NCBI GenBank assembly: GCA_964036045.1
Contig: OZ038382.1
Span: 150,176,961 to 150,240,960 of the forward strand
Length of the DNA: 64,000 nt
DNA from: Eutreptiella sp. 'Long Island Sound 2002'
Lineage: Eukaryota; Euglenozoa; Euglenophyceae; Eutreptiales; Eutreptiaceae
Direction of reading: 5' to 3'
The position numbers and the translations under genes are program-made. The notes below the pieces were generated by a model. That model was not told the origin of the DNA and searched no databases. It was given only the letters and a program-made list of their open reading frames with translations. Shown here piece by piece: positions 9,190-20,115 of this stretch (the stretch's first letter is position 1; each line of letters begins with the position of its first letter).

Positions 9190-11239
9190 GGTGTGGGGGT
9201 GGTGAATGGGCATCCCCGGGGGGGCGCCTTCCAGTGTTGCGAGGGGCGTCCGGTGTTAGGCGCTGTCCCTCCCCCGGCCGCTCGTCCTCCGGAGCGGGCA
9301 GCCAGGGTTCCGCGACCCGTGTGTCCCGGGTGCGGTCGATGCGGGCGTGTGGACCCAGCACCGGCCCCACAGCGTGCGCTCTTGCGGGCCGGCGTTGCTC
9401 GCTGTGGGGGTGGCGGAAGGGCGTCCCCAGGGGGGGGTGCCTTCCACCGTTGTGAGGGGCGCCTGGTGTCAGGCGCTGTCCCTCCCCCGGCCGCTCGTCC
9501 TCCGGAGCGTGCAGCCAGGGTTCCGCGACCCGTGTGTCCCGGGTGCGGTCGATGCGGGCATGTGGACCCAGCACCGGCCCCACAGCGTGCGCCCTTGCGG
9601 GCCGGCGTTGCTCGCTGTGGGGGTGGCGGAAGGGCGTCCCCGGGGGGGTTGCCTTCCACCGTTGTGAGGGGCGCCTGGTGTCAGGCGCTGTCCCTCCCCC
9701 GGCCGCGCTCGTCCTTCGTAGCGTGCAGCCAGGGTTAGGGTTCCGCGACCCGAGTGTCCTGGGCGCGGTCGATGCGGGCGTGTGGACCCAGCACCGGTCC
9801 CACAGCGTGCGCCCTTGCGGGCCGACACTGCTCGCTGTGGGGGTGGCGGAATGGCGTCCCCGGGGGGGGTGCCTTCCACCGTTGTGAGGGGCGCCTGGTG
9901 TCGGGCGCTGTCCCTTCCCCGGCCGCTCGTCCTCCGGAGCGTGCAGCCAGGGTTCCGCGACCCGTGTGTCCCGGGTGCGGTCGATGCGGGCGTGTGGACC
10001 CAGTACCGGCCCCACGGCGTGCGCCCTTGCGGGCCGGCGTTGTTCGCTGTGGGGGTGGCGGAAGGGCGTCCCCGGGGGGGGCTGCCTTCCACCGTTGTGA
10101 GGGGCGCCTGGTGTCAGGCGCTGTCCCTCCCTCGGCCGCTCGTCCGCCGGAGCGTGCAGCCAGGGTTCCGCGACCCGCGTGTCCCGGGTGCGGTCGATGC
10201 GGGCGTGTGGACCCAGCACCGGCCCCACAGCGTGTGCCCTTGCGGGCCGGCGTTGCTCGCTGTGGGGGCGGCAGAAGGGCGTCCCCGGGGGGGGTGCCTT
10301 CAACCGTTCCGAGGGGCGCCTGGTGTCAGGCGCTGTCCCTTCCCCGGCCGCTCGTCCTCCGGAGCGTGCAGCCAGGGTTCCGCGACCCGCGTGTCCCGGG
10401 CGCGGTCGATGCAGGCGTGTGGACCAAGCACCGGCCCCACAGCGTGCGCCCTTGCGGGCCGACGCTGCTCGCTGTGGGGGTGGCGGAAGGGCGTCCCCGG
10501 GGGGGGTGCCTTCCACCGTTGTGAGGGGCGCCTGGTGTCAGGCGCTGTCCCCTCCCCGGCCGCTCGTCCTCCGGGGCGTGCAGCCAGGGTTCTGCGACCC
10601 GTGTGTTCCGGGTGCGGTCGATGCGGGCGTGTGGACCCAGCACCGGCCCCACAGCGTGCGCCCTTGCGGGCCGGCGTTGCTCGCTGTGGGGGTGGCGGAA
10701 GGGCGTCCCCGGGGGGGGCGCCTTCGACCGTTGTGAGGGGCGCCTGGTGTCAGGCGCTGTCCCTCCCCCGGCCGCTCGTCCTCCGGAGCGTGCAGCCAGG
10801 GTTCCGCGACCCGCGTGTCCCGGGCGCGGTCGATGCGGGCGTGTGGGCCCAGCACCGGCCTCACAGCGTGCGCCCTTGAGGGCCGGCGTTGCTCGCTGTG
10901 GGGGTGGCGGAAGGGCGTCCCCGGGGGGGGTGCCTTCCACCGTTGTGAGGGGCGCCTGGTGTCAGGCGCTGTCCCTCCCCCGGCCGCTCGTCCTCCGGAG
11001 CGCGCAGCCAGGGTTCCGCGACCCGCGTGTCCCGGGCGCGGTCGGTGCGGGCGTGTGGACCCAGCACCGGCCCCACAGCGTGAGCCCTTGCGGGCCGGCG
11101 TTGCTCGCTGTGGGGGTGGCGGAGGGGCGTCCCTGGGGGGTGTGCCTACCACCGTTGTGAGGGGCGCCTGGTGTCAGGCGCTGTCCCTCCCCCGGCCGCT
11201 CGTCCTTCGGAGCGTGCAGCCGGGGTTCTGCGACCCGTG
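9190..11239 (-). repeat. about 10 tandem 212-bp monomers forming the LINE 5' UTR
   Basis: The marker GAGGGGCG recurs at 9240, 9453, 9666, 9886, 10099, 10311, 10523, 10735, 10947 and 11159. Spacing is 212-213 bp, with one 220-bp unit. Units are highly alike and very GC-rich. The array lies directly upstream of ORF1 in transcript direction and ends in a partial unit, which is the layout of monomeric 5' UTRs of mouse L1. The long ORFs in several frames are repeat artefacts. A promoter role is inferred from position. Confidence 0.88.
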
Positions 11240-11241
11240 CC

Positions 11242-13125
11242 TCTTTACAGGCTGGACAAGCTACTTCCTCAACCCAAGAAGTTTCGAGTTCACAAGCGCA
11301 TTCGACAAACCGCATGCACGATAGGGATAGAGGTTCACAGCCGTCTCCTCAGTCAGCATTAGCATCAACTGCAGCGGCGCCTATTACGGCTCCACCTTCA
11401 TCGAGTGGTACCAACCCACGTCAGTCCGTTGGGTGTGGTTGTGATTTGGAATTCCCCTCTTCTCCTACTTCCGCCATGTCTGCACATTCACCTTTGTTAC
11501 ATTGGTTGTATGATCCCGAAGGATACTTGAAGCCTTTTCGGGGTCTTGAGCCACCTTCCTTTTTTGATGCAACTACTCTTTTACCGTCTGGAATCACGCC
11601 CGGTTTCGCATTCCATGAGGTGCGTGAATGGAATGATGATATCGAGTTCACCTCCCCGCCGCCTGGCCGAGAGTTTAGGGGTAAAGGTATTTTTGGTTCC
11701 AATACCGACGGTTGGATAGACCCAGATGTTTTAAGCAGCTTGCGCCGTCAATTCGCAATTTTCATTTGGGATAGAAAAAAAATGCTTTAAGTTGATTGGG
11801 AGTTGCTCTACATCGATTGGTATGAAAATACTTGTCGATGGTTCGAGATGGGGTATCAACCAAAATTGTTGGTAGCTACACAGCCTGAGGACAGACAAGT
11901 TGAGTTGATTACCCAGAATAGACAGGAACGTTTGCGTATTGGTGAAGTTTTCCAGCTCATCCGGTTGTACGGTAGGCGTCACCAGAACCCTTACGTCCCT
12001 GGAAATGTTTTTAAAGCATTGGCGCTACCTGGGTCACTGCAGGGACAAGTGGGTCCTGAGGAGTGGTATAACTTCTTTGTTAGATTTCTGAAGCATGGGC
12101 GCCGAACAGCAGCATATGGAGGAACATCCATGTGGGAAGCACACTCAGTGCTCATAGGTGCCATTATTGCGTACACTTCTAAAATGCGCCCAGAAGAGCC
12201 GTGGTTTCAGATCAAGAATGATTTGTTACAAATTCAGGCTGCCAGGGGCAACAAAAAATTTACATACATTGAGTTGTTCATGTTTGTAATGCCCCGTTTG
12301 TTGGCGGTTCGTGATGCAGAGTGGGTGGAGCAGGGTGTCATTGATGGTATGCATGCTCAGCCCACTGCTGTCAGTGCGGTTAGTAATGTACCCAGCAGGA
12401 CTGAGAACCGCAGTGACTATGGTTCACAACGTCGTCGTGATGAACGGCGTACAGGCAGGAGTGGTGAACGACGATATAGCAGTGGTCGCGGTCGAGGATA
12501 TAACAGTGATCGTGACCGGGGATATCGGAGCGGTCGTAGTGATAGTGAATCACGTAAAGAAAAAGGATATCGTAGTGGTCACAGTGGGTACCGTAGTGGT
12601 CAAGGTAGTGGTAGATATCGTAGCGGTCGCAGTGGCAGTGAAGGTCGTGATAAGTCACACCGCGGTCCATACAAAGACAGGAGACAGTACAGTAAAGGTC
12701 GTGGTAGTGATAAGGAGAGTGAATCAGGGACAGATCGAAATGACCGTGGATCCTTCCGCGAACACAGATCTGATGGGAAAAGAACAGACCATGAGCGCAG
12801 GTCCAGTGGGAATGGAACGGACCGTGGTTCAGCGAACACCAGAACCAGGGATCGCGATGGAAAGCGGTCATCCGGCGATGAGCGTGGGCGTGACCGCCAT
12901 TACCGCAAGACCACAGCAGATACCAAGGGTCCTGGTGCTACAGCTGTCTGTTTTCGCTGTGGGGGTCGGGGGCATATGGCGGCTCAATGTCCGACACCGA
13001 GCCGGTACGCGCGTGAGAATGCCCGGGCGCGTAGTGTTCAGGATGGGAGTGCCAGTGCCATCAGTGAAACCCCACCCCAGACAGTACTATCTGAGGATTC
13101 TCAGCCCAAGCAATCTGTACCTTAG
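11242..13125 (+). pseudogene. gag: gag: capsid region, RS-rich linker, CCHC zinc knuckle
   Basis: The frame is already open at the LINE junction (11,242), so the true start is lost. A TAA at 11,788-11,790 interrupts it and the same frame continues. The capsid-like part (about 11,800-12,350) has a gypsy gag character. It is followed by about 170 residues of Arg/Ser/Gly/Asp-rich sequence in irregular repeats, then a C-x2-C-x4-H-x4-C knuckle (CFRCGGRGHMAAQC, about 12,950-12,990). Family role: particle assembly and RNA packaging. The frame ends at TAG 13,123-13,125. Confidence 0.85.
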
Positions 13126-13130
13126 GGTAT
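13120..13130 (+). promoter_or_regulatory. gag-pol boundary TAG in a single open frame
   Basis: After TAG at 13,123-13,125 the same frame runs with no further stop into protease and dUTPase, to 15,675. The stop sits just after the zinc knuckle and before the protease, where gammaretroviruses use UAG-G readthrough; here the next bases are GGT. I infer readthrough in the ancestral element, but the copy has other in-frame stops, so decay remains possible. Confidence 0.45.
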
Positions 13131-15678
13131 AGGCAGGCAGCCATACGCCCGGAGTGCCAGGCCAGACAAGCATGTTCGTTGGCTGCAGTTACCTCCCCTT
13201 TTCTATTCGCAGAACCAGGGAGTTGAGATCAGGTCACTGGACTTTGAGACAATGCCCTCTGTTACTCGATCCCCCATTAAACCCCACAATAAATATCATT
13301 CGGGTAAGAGTGAACTTTTATTTCATGTTCGAATTTCCTTCCAGGATCAATTACTTTTGCCTGAGACTGAAGTACTGACACTAGCGGACATAGGGTGTCA
13401 GGTTTTGGCAGTCGGGCCGTCAAAATGTTTTCCCAAAGCTAGCTGGGTGGACGCCCCACGCCCGTTACGTTTGTTGGGGGCGGGGAAATCGCAGATTACA
13501 GGAGGAGACAAGGGCGTCATTGTCAATATGTCATTACCTGTGACAGGGAAGCGCGGAGTGGTTATCTTCCAGTGCCCAAATGTGTTCATTCACCTCGCAG
13601 ATGTAGGGGACAAAATTCTGCTGGGGTTTCCTTTTTTCCAGCAGTACCGCCTTGCTTTTCTGCCCAATCAAAAATTTCTGGTCCCCATGGAGGAGCTGAA
13701 AATGGTGAAATATCCATCAAGGTATCAAGGGTTATGCCCTAAGTGTCATGGAGACCAGACAGCATGTCCCTGTGTACATCAGCGTGTTTTGGTCAGCATT
13801 TTGAAGCAATCTGGACATGGACAGCCTGTCCTTGAACAAAAATCTGTACGCTTCTCAGAACCGCTGGTCGCAGATTGGTGGTGTCCTGAGTGTAATCCAA
13901 CAGCACCACCTCAGGCATTATCTGCATGTACGCATTATGGACATGTTGTATGCATAAATCATTTAGAACGCATTTGGTTTGAGAAGATATGCTCCAGGGA
14001 ATATGATCAGGTTTTTTTTTTGCAGGATGGGTCATCACTCCAAGTCAAACGACTTCAGGACGACGTGATATTACCCAAGCAAGCAACCAGTGATTCCGCC
14101 GGGTATGATCTGTTTTCCCCTGTCTCAGTTTCAATTCCGGCTCAGTCTGGTGTAAAAATCCCACTGCACATCTCCATGGCAATCCCAATGGGTCATTATG
14201 GTCGCATCGCCTCACGCAGCAGTTTTGCTGCCCAAAGGGTACATGTTGCGGGCGGCGTCATAGATCGGGGATACCGTGGTGATGTAACGGTGTTACTTGA
14301 GAATTCAGGTGACCAGCCTTTCACGATTCAGAAAGGTGACAGAGTTGCTCAATTAATACTTGAGAAGCATTCAACGCCATCTGTGGTTGAAGCCAAGGAG
14401 CTGTCGACCACTGAGCGCAGGACAGGTGGTTTTGGCAGTACAGGCCGCAGTCAATTTATACCGCCGCAGGAAAATTCGTCTCTGACAAACCAAACTAATT
14501 CAACACATCCGCAGTCCTTCGACTGTTTTGTTTCCCTTTTCATTCTATTCCGAATTTTGCAAAAAATGGCGAGCGATTCGCTGTCTACAAGGCGTGATGC
14601 CACTCAGGTAAGTTCGCAGACTGTGCGAAATGTGGAGCGCGAGGCTCCCCAGGTGAGAGAGTCATCGAGGGTGGAGCGTGAGGTTCCCAATAGGTCAGCT
14701 ATGAAGCGTGAGGCCTCTGGAAGTTTTACAGTGAGTGATTCACTGCAACAGGAGTGTGATGCTCTGCAGATGGCGAGTGATTCGCTGAGTATGGGAGATG
14801 AGGTCCTTGGTTTAGTGGGGCGTGAGGCTCCCATTACAATGAGTGATCGTAACGATCTTTCTGCAGGTGCGAGTGATTCGCTTAACCTGGTTATGTTTGT
14901 TTCAAGTATTACAGCGTTGGCTTGCCGTTTGTTTTCTGGCAACAGGAGTATAATTTCTCCCGTTTATCCAACTTCTGGTTCGTCTTGTACTGAAGCTACA
15001 GACTCAATTCTCTGTCAACTTAGCCAGGATTTTTTAAGTGCAGGGGGAACCAGGGAAGCATCACAGATTGACCTTTTGTATGCTGATCAGTGGGGCCATC
15101 GCCATGAGGCATGGGCCCCAGATTATTTTATGGCTGGCTGGGGGTATGCTCGTTGCATTGATTATTGTGATACTAAAATTCTGTCTTACTATGATTCTCA
15201 GTTACAACAGGATAACAGAATTTTTCGAGGTCTGACTGAGTTGAATCTCACGTCACTTCAAGGGTCTGACCCTTTTCCAACGGCAACCACACCCCAGCCC
15301 CCTGCGAATAAATTCATAACTCCTGCTTTGAATACTATGCTGCGTCGTCAGGTCAAACGAATCAAACCCGGACATGTTCGAGTTCGATCAGACGTCATTG
15401 ATCGTGTCTCAGCGTGGATGACGGATGCTGGTATGTCTGTCACAGTCGATGCTTTCGGCTGCCCTAATTTTCAGGCCTTTCCACAGACATGGACTGATCC
15501 ACAGCAGTCACTATCGAAACCATGGAATGGTGAAACCATGTGGCTGCACCCTCCTGAACACCTATGGTCCCGTGTTGCAGTCAAAATGGTCATGGAAGCC
15601 TGTCGTGGAGTTGCCATCATCCCTGTAGTTAAAGAAGCTTCATGGTGGTGGCTCGTTGGTGAGGTTGCTGTGGATTAG
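13126..15678 (+). pseudogene. pol N-terminal part: aspartic protease, dUTPase, Dam/DIRS-like module
   Basis: Protease: LADIGCQVLAV (GAC at 13,387) where D-T/S-G is expected, so Thr/Ser is Ile, with a downstream ILLGFPFF flap-end motif. A Cys-rich stretch follows (CPKC...CPC, WWCPEC, about 13,735-13,900). A trimeric-type dUTPase follows at 14,038-14,450 with all five motifs: SAGYDLFS, SRSSFA, GGVIDRGYRGDV, KGDRVAQLI and RRTGGFGSTG. After a low-complexity linker comes a module (about 15,370-15,675) with VDAFGCPNF, WNGETMWLHPP and a PVVKEASWWW end. It resembles phage N6-adenine methyltransferases and the corresponding DIRS-element region, with HPPE in place of N/D-PP-Y/F. A TAG at 15,676-15,678 breaks the frame. 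Confidence 0.83.
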
Positions 15679-18600
15679 GTCGAAATCCCAACTGGCCACC
15701 CATTGTTTGTAACCTCACATGGCAAGGTAAAAAGCTGTACCGTTCCATATCGGGTTGTTTTCTTTGACTCCTTTGGCCATGATCGGGCTCAACAGCCTGG
15801 ACCTTCACGACCTGCCATCAGGCCTGAGGCTGTTTGCAATGGTTGGAGTGAGCCATCTGTCGACTCGCAGTTTCATGGATTGCCAGACAGCCAGCCGCGA
15901 GCTGAAAATGAGCCTGCAAATGAGCCTGTGAGTGCTCCCTCTTCACAGTTTGTGTTGTCTGATGGTGGGTTAAGTCGTCAGCGAAGGCGTTTTGGTCGTC
16001 GACGACTAGCGAAAAGATCGGTTCAATCCTTGTCTGAGGCTGATAACCTGTACTGGGTTGATTTTCAGGGATTACAGGACTCAGCCAGTGACGTCATATC
16101 AGAAAGTGACGATTCTGAAGACAATGCTCTTACTGATGAGTATATGTCTGATAGTAACACTGAGCATGGTATTCAGGTAGTGAGTGATGATCCTGGTACT
16201 AGTATTTTTAGTGTAGTACAGGCAGATATGGAATATGAGGACTGTCAGCATCTGCGTGAAGCACTAATCAGTGAATTTAAGGAGCAGGTCTTTACCAGAA
16301 AAACTTTCACGCAGGTTGACAATGACAAAAGGGGTCCTCATGCTAAGGTAAAGCTTGAGTTGATACCCAATGCCATTCCTTTTAGTTGTAAAGCCATACG
16401 TACAGTAGGTGTGCGTGAACAGGTTCTGTACGATAAAATTAAGGGTTTTGAGGAACAGGGTTTCATACGTAAGTGTCGAGGTAGTACAGAGTGGGTATCG
16501 CGGGCTTTTTTAGTCCCCAAACCCAATGGCAAATGGCGACTGGTCATCCATTATCGGTATTTAAATACCCAGCTTAAAGGGTTAAATTTTCCTTTACCGG
16601 TAATTGAAGACCAGCTCGCCCGCCAGTAGGGTAACAGTGTTTTTTCGTTGGTGGACTTGGAAGACGGATTCCACCAGATGCACCTGGAGGAATCCAGTCG
16701 TTCCTTGACCGCATTCATCACGCCTTTCGGCGTGTATGAATGGAAGGTGCTGCCCATGGGGGTTAAGGTGGGCCCGCAGGTTTTTCAACGATGGTTGCGT
16801 GGGTTGTACGCAACTGCCCTACTAGTGGGCCGTATATTGATGATGTCTTGACGGGTACAGGAGTGCCGCGCAACTATGCACCTTCTGATCATGGCCCTGG
16901 CAAGCTTTTTGACAGCCATGCTTATGCAGACAAACCAGCTGATACATTTTTGAACCCCTGTTTTTCACCGCCGCCAATTTTGCCTGATGGCACAGCAAAT
17001 TCCGATATGGTCACCCCCTTTTCATATATCATTCCTTCCCACCCTTCAAGTCAGGATAAGTTGTATTATCATTATCTTTGTATGCGTGAGCTGTTTCATG
17101 CATTTGCATCTGCTGACCTCACGGTCAAGCCTGAAAAGTGTTTTTTGTTGCGTCGTCAAGTACAGTATGTAGGGCATGTACTTTGTAACGGTAAACGCTT
17201 CCCTAACCCGAGGAAAACACAGGCCCTTCGGGATTGGGAAATTAAACACATTACCAATGCCAAAGCCCTGAAAGGGTTCCTGGGTTTGGCAAATTGGTAT
17301 AGTATGTATATACGTAACTATGCCAAGTATGCTGCCCTCTTGATGCAGGCCCTAAAAGGTATGTATCAGTTTGAGGATGTACAAGGGGGGCCGGCAGTAG
17401 ATGGTAATGGGTTGCCTTGTAAGGCACGCAAGCGTGTTAAGCTTACCCCCAAACAATCAGAGATCAAGTGGACTCCTGAAATGGAGTGGGGATTTCAGCA
17501 AATCAAAGATTCTCTGATTGAGAAAGTTGAGTTATATCTACCGCGTCCTGGTGCACGGTGGAGGCTGTCCACTGATGCATCAGATTTCGCTGTAGGGGGA
17601 GTGTTAGAACAGGAACAGGACGACGGGAATTGGCATCCTGTCGCTTTTTTTTCTAGAAAACTGCAGGGCAGTAAAACAGCAGGTAAGCATAAAGATAAAG
17701 GTATAGGACAGGTGGGATGGACAGTGAGGGAAAAAGAGACGTATGCTGTTGTATGTAGTTTGTTAAAGTTTCAGTCATGGATAGGACATCAGGAAGTATT
17801 GGTACGTACAGATCATAGTAGTATTGTACAGTGGTATAAGGAGGATTTGTGTACTGTGTCTGGGCCTTTGGGTCGTCGTGGCCGATGGCACGAGTTTTTA
17901 AGTCGTTTCAATCTTGTAATACTGTATCATAAGGGAGCTGAAAATGAAGCCCCTGATGCGTTATCACGCTGGGCATACCCGGCAGGGTTATCTCAGGATG
18001 TATCTTTTCACGGCAGTGAAAATGACCTCGAGGGTTGGAACCAGTGTGAACAGCGTGAGCGTGAATACACACAACGTAAGTTGCGTGAACGGCACCCGAA
18101 TGATTTTGGAGAGTATCGTACTGTACGTGCCTGTATGGTTCCTGACTGCACTGAGTGTGTTGCAGTCCACATACCTCATCAAACTGAGGCACGTGAGCTT
18201 CTTCTTGAGGCCCGTGCCGTTGCAGAAATTCGTCACATTTCAGATCACCCCTCCCTTGTGCATGCATCAGCTTTTGCTGATATTGAAGGATTTCACTTAT
18301 ACTGCAACCCTGCAGTTTTTCAACAGAGCAGACCTTCTCGAGTAGTCAAGCGTGAGTTACGTCACACAGAAATTTCTACAGTTTCATGTGTCTCAGTGGG
18401 TGACGGGCACGAGCTGCCCATTGACAGAGTGGAAGATTTACACATACACACACTAAATACAATCAAACTCCCCCCTGATACCGCTGTGTTGTATAGTGAT
18501 TGGGATCCAGAATATGCTGCTGACCCAGTGCTGGGTCCACATTGGACAACATTACAGGCAGATGGTGTCAGTGGTCAGTACAGATTACATATGGGTCGTG

Positions 18601-18955
18601 TTCGATTGGCAGGGCGTATTTGTGTTCCTTTGTCTCTGTTGGACAAAGTCATAGTGGCGACACATACATATGCCCATCCAGGCATTCACAAAACACACCA
18701 GCTCATTGACCGAAAATACATTTTTCAGGAGCTTGATAAAGGACAGCCACGAAACTTTTCATACACCAAGCTGGAAGAACACATTGCGCTGCAGTTAGGA
18801 CATTGTCAGGTCTGTCAGGCTGTCAAGGGTCGCAAGGGTCTGCAGCCTGACACTATGCATTCATATCCAATACCTGAGTATCCGTTTAGTTCTATCTCAG
18901 CAGATTTTTGTAAATTGGATGAAGGGAAACAGGGAGCTGTTGTGTATGACTCAGT
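15679..18955 (+). pseudogene. pol central part: reverse transcriptase, RNase H, integrase N-terminus
   Basis: An acidic linker (15,700-16,300) precedes the RT. RT motifs are KWRLVIHYRYLN (usually DYR), VDLEDGFHQM (motif A) and YIDD at 16,833. A TAG at 16,627 and a one-base frameshift near 16,790 fall between them. After YIDDVLTGTG there is an extra segment of about 75 residues before the connection motif VKPEKCFLLRRQV. RNase H has STDASDFAVGGVL, EKETYAV, RTDHSSI and GAENEAPDALSR, all catalytic acids present. The integrase HHCC finger (HPGIHKTH ... CQVCQ) spans about 18,660-18,830. A one-base change in a T-run near 18,955 moves the frame. Confidence 0.87.
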
Positions 18956-20115
18956 TTTTTCTAATTGTCTGTCGTTTAACAGGATATGTAATGGCACTGC
19001 CATGCAGCACCACCATTACCTCATCTGAGCTGGCTTCTTTATTTCTGACGCGTTTTGTTACTTTCTTCGGGCTGCCGAAGGAAATTTTTAGCGACGTGGA
19101 TAAAATTATGCATGCAGATTTTTTCTCCACATTCTGTCAGCTCTCAGGAATTGAGGAGTATAGATCCCCTGTGTATCGTAAGAAGAGTGATGGTAGGGCT
19201 GAGCGGGCAGTACAGGTAGTTGTTGACAGCTTACGCAAGTTGTTACAGCAGGCAGGCAGAAATCGTAAGTGGACTGATTGATTGCCTCTGGCACTTTGGT
19301 GTGCTAACGATATGCCTGGGGCTGTATCAGGCTTCAGTCCACATAGACTTGTTTTCGGTAGGGATCCCATTGGGTTTGGGGATCAGCCCCCAATGGCACC
19401 TGATTACGGGTCAGAGGATGCGTACCAATTTTTTCAACGTGTGCGTAGGGAAAGAGAATATGTGAGTGCCAAGCTCACAAAAATACATGATGAATTCAGT
19501 GCCAAATACCTGACGGAACACCCACCTCTCAATTTTGAACCTGGTGATCGTGTTTGGTTGAAAAGCATTCGTAAACCGGGGGAGAGTAAATTGGACCGTC
19601 TTTGGGTTGGTCCTGCTGAAATTTTGGAGAGGCTAAGTGCAGGTAGGTATAGAATTGCTGGTCCGTATGGTGAACAACAGGTTAAGTCATTGCGGCTCAA
19701 ACCATACAACCCCCCCTTGACACACGGAGCTCCACCCCTACACTTTTACACCGAAAAGGAGACGTTGGTGGATGATGAGAAATTCATCGTCGAAAAAATT
19801 TTAAAACATGCAATTCAAAAAAACAGAGGTAAGGACAAGGCACGCCGCCCCAACATTGTTAAATGGTTTGTAAAATACAAGGGGTACGACAAACCTGAGT
19901 GGAGGGAGGCATCTGAATTCATGCATGACATAAATGAGGAATGGCTGCGCTACAACATCAAACACAAGATTGATGTGGGGTTACAGGACATACGACAAGT
20001 GTTGTCATCAGTACATGCAAAACTTTTACAATGGCGCACAGATTTTGGGGGACAGGTGCATATGCGTGATCACCGATGTGTTTCCTCCTTATGTCGTGTA
20101 TATTACCGCCTTTGA
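18956..20115 (+). pseudogene. pol C-terminal part: integrase catalytic core and chromodomain
   Basis: The integrase core continues with the second Asp in EIFSDVDK and the Glu in SGIEEYRSPVYR, ending NGRAERAVQ-like (DGRAERAVQ). A TGA at 19,279-19,281 lies in an otherwise conserved stretch. A GPY-type region (WVGPAEILERLSAGRYRIAGPYG, about 19,605-19,680) follows. A chromodomain is encoded at about 19,775-19,960 (FIVEKILKH, WFVKYKGYDKPEWREASEF). Chromodomain integrases target silent chromatin by reading histone methyl marks. Here two of the three usual aromatic cage positions look conserved, judged by eye. Confidence 0.85.

Larger units (their letters stand above)
1..11239 (-). mobile_element. 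APE-type LINE (non-LTR retrotransposon) with RNase H, 3' end beyond window
   Basis: A minus-strand LINE fills the first 11.2 kb. In transcript order it has tandem 212-bp monomers, ORF1, then ORF2 with an apurinic-type endonuclease, reverse transcriptase, RNase H-like region and a CCHC zinc finger. It is much more GC-rich than the DNA to its right. The 3' UTR and tail lie left of position 1. The 5' end is a partial monomer ending about 11,239, exactly where the gag of a plus-strand gypsy element starts abruptly. I infer that this LINE inserted into that element. Two frameshifts in ORF2 make this copy defective unless they are sequence errors. The order APE-RT-RNH-zinc finger fits several LINE clades; I do not assign one. 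Confidence 0.9.

Noticed and set aside
9110-11160. ORFs of 100-460 codons in five or six frames
   Set aside because: Period artefact of the 212-bp GC-rich LINE monomers.
12311-13132. 273-codon plus ORF and minus ORFs over gag
   Set aside because: Out-of-frame readings of the Arg/Ser-rich gag linker.
15340-15790. DIRS element with tyrosine recombinase
   Set aside because: Only the methyltransferase-like motif resembles DIRS; integrase, chromodomain and RT order are gypsy, and no recombinase motif is present.
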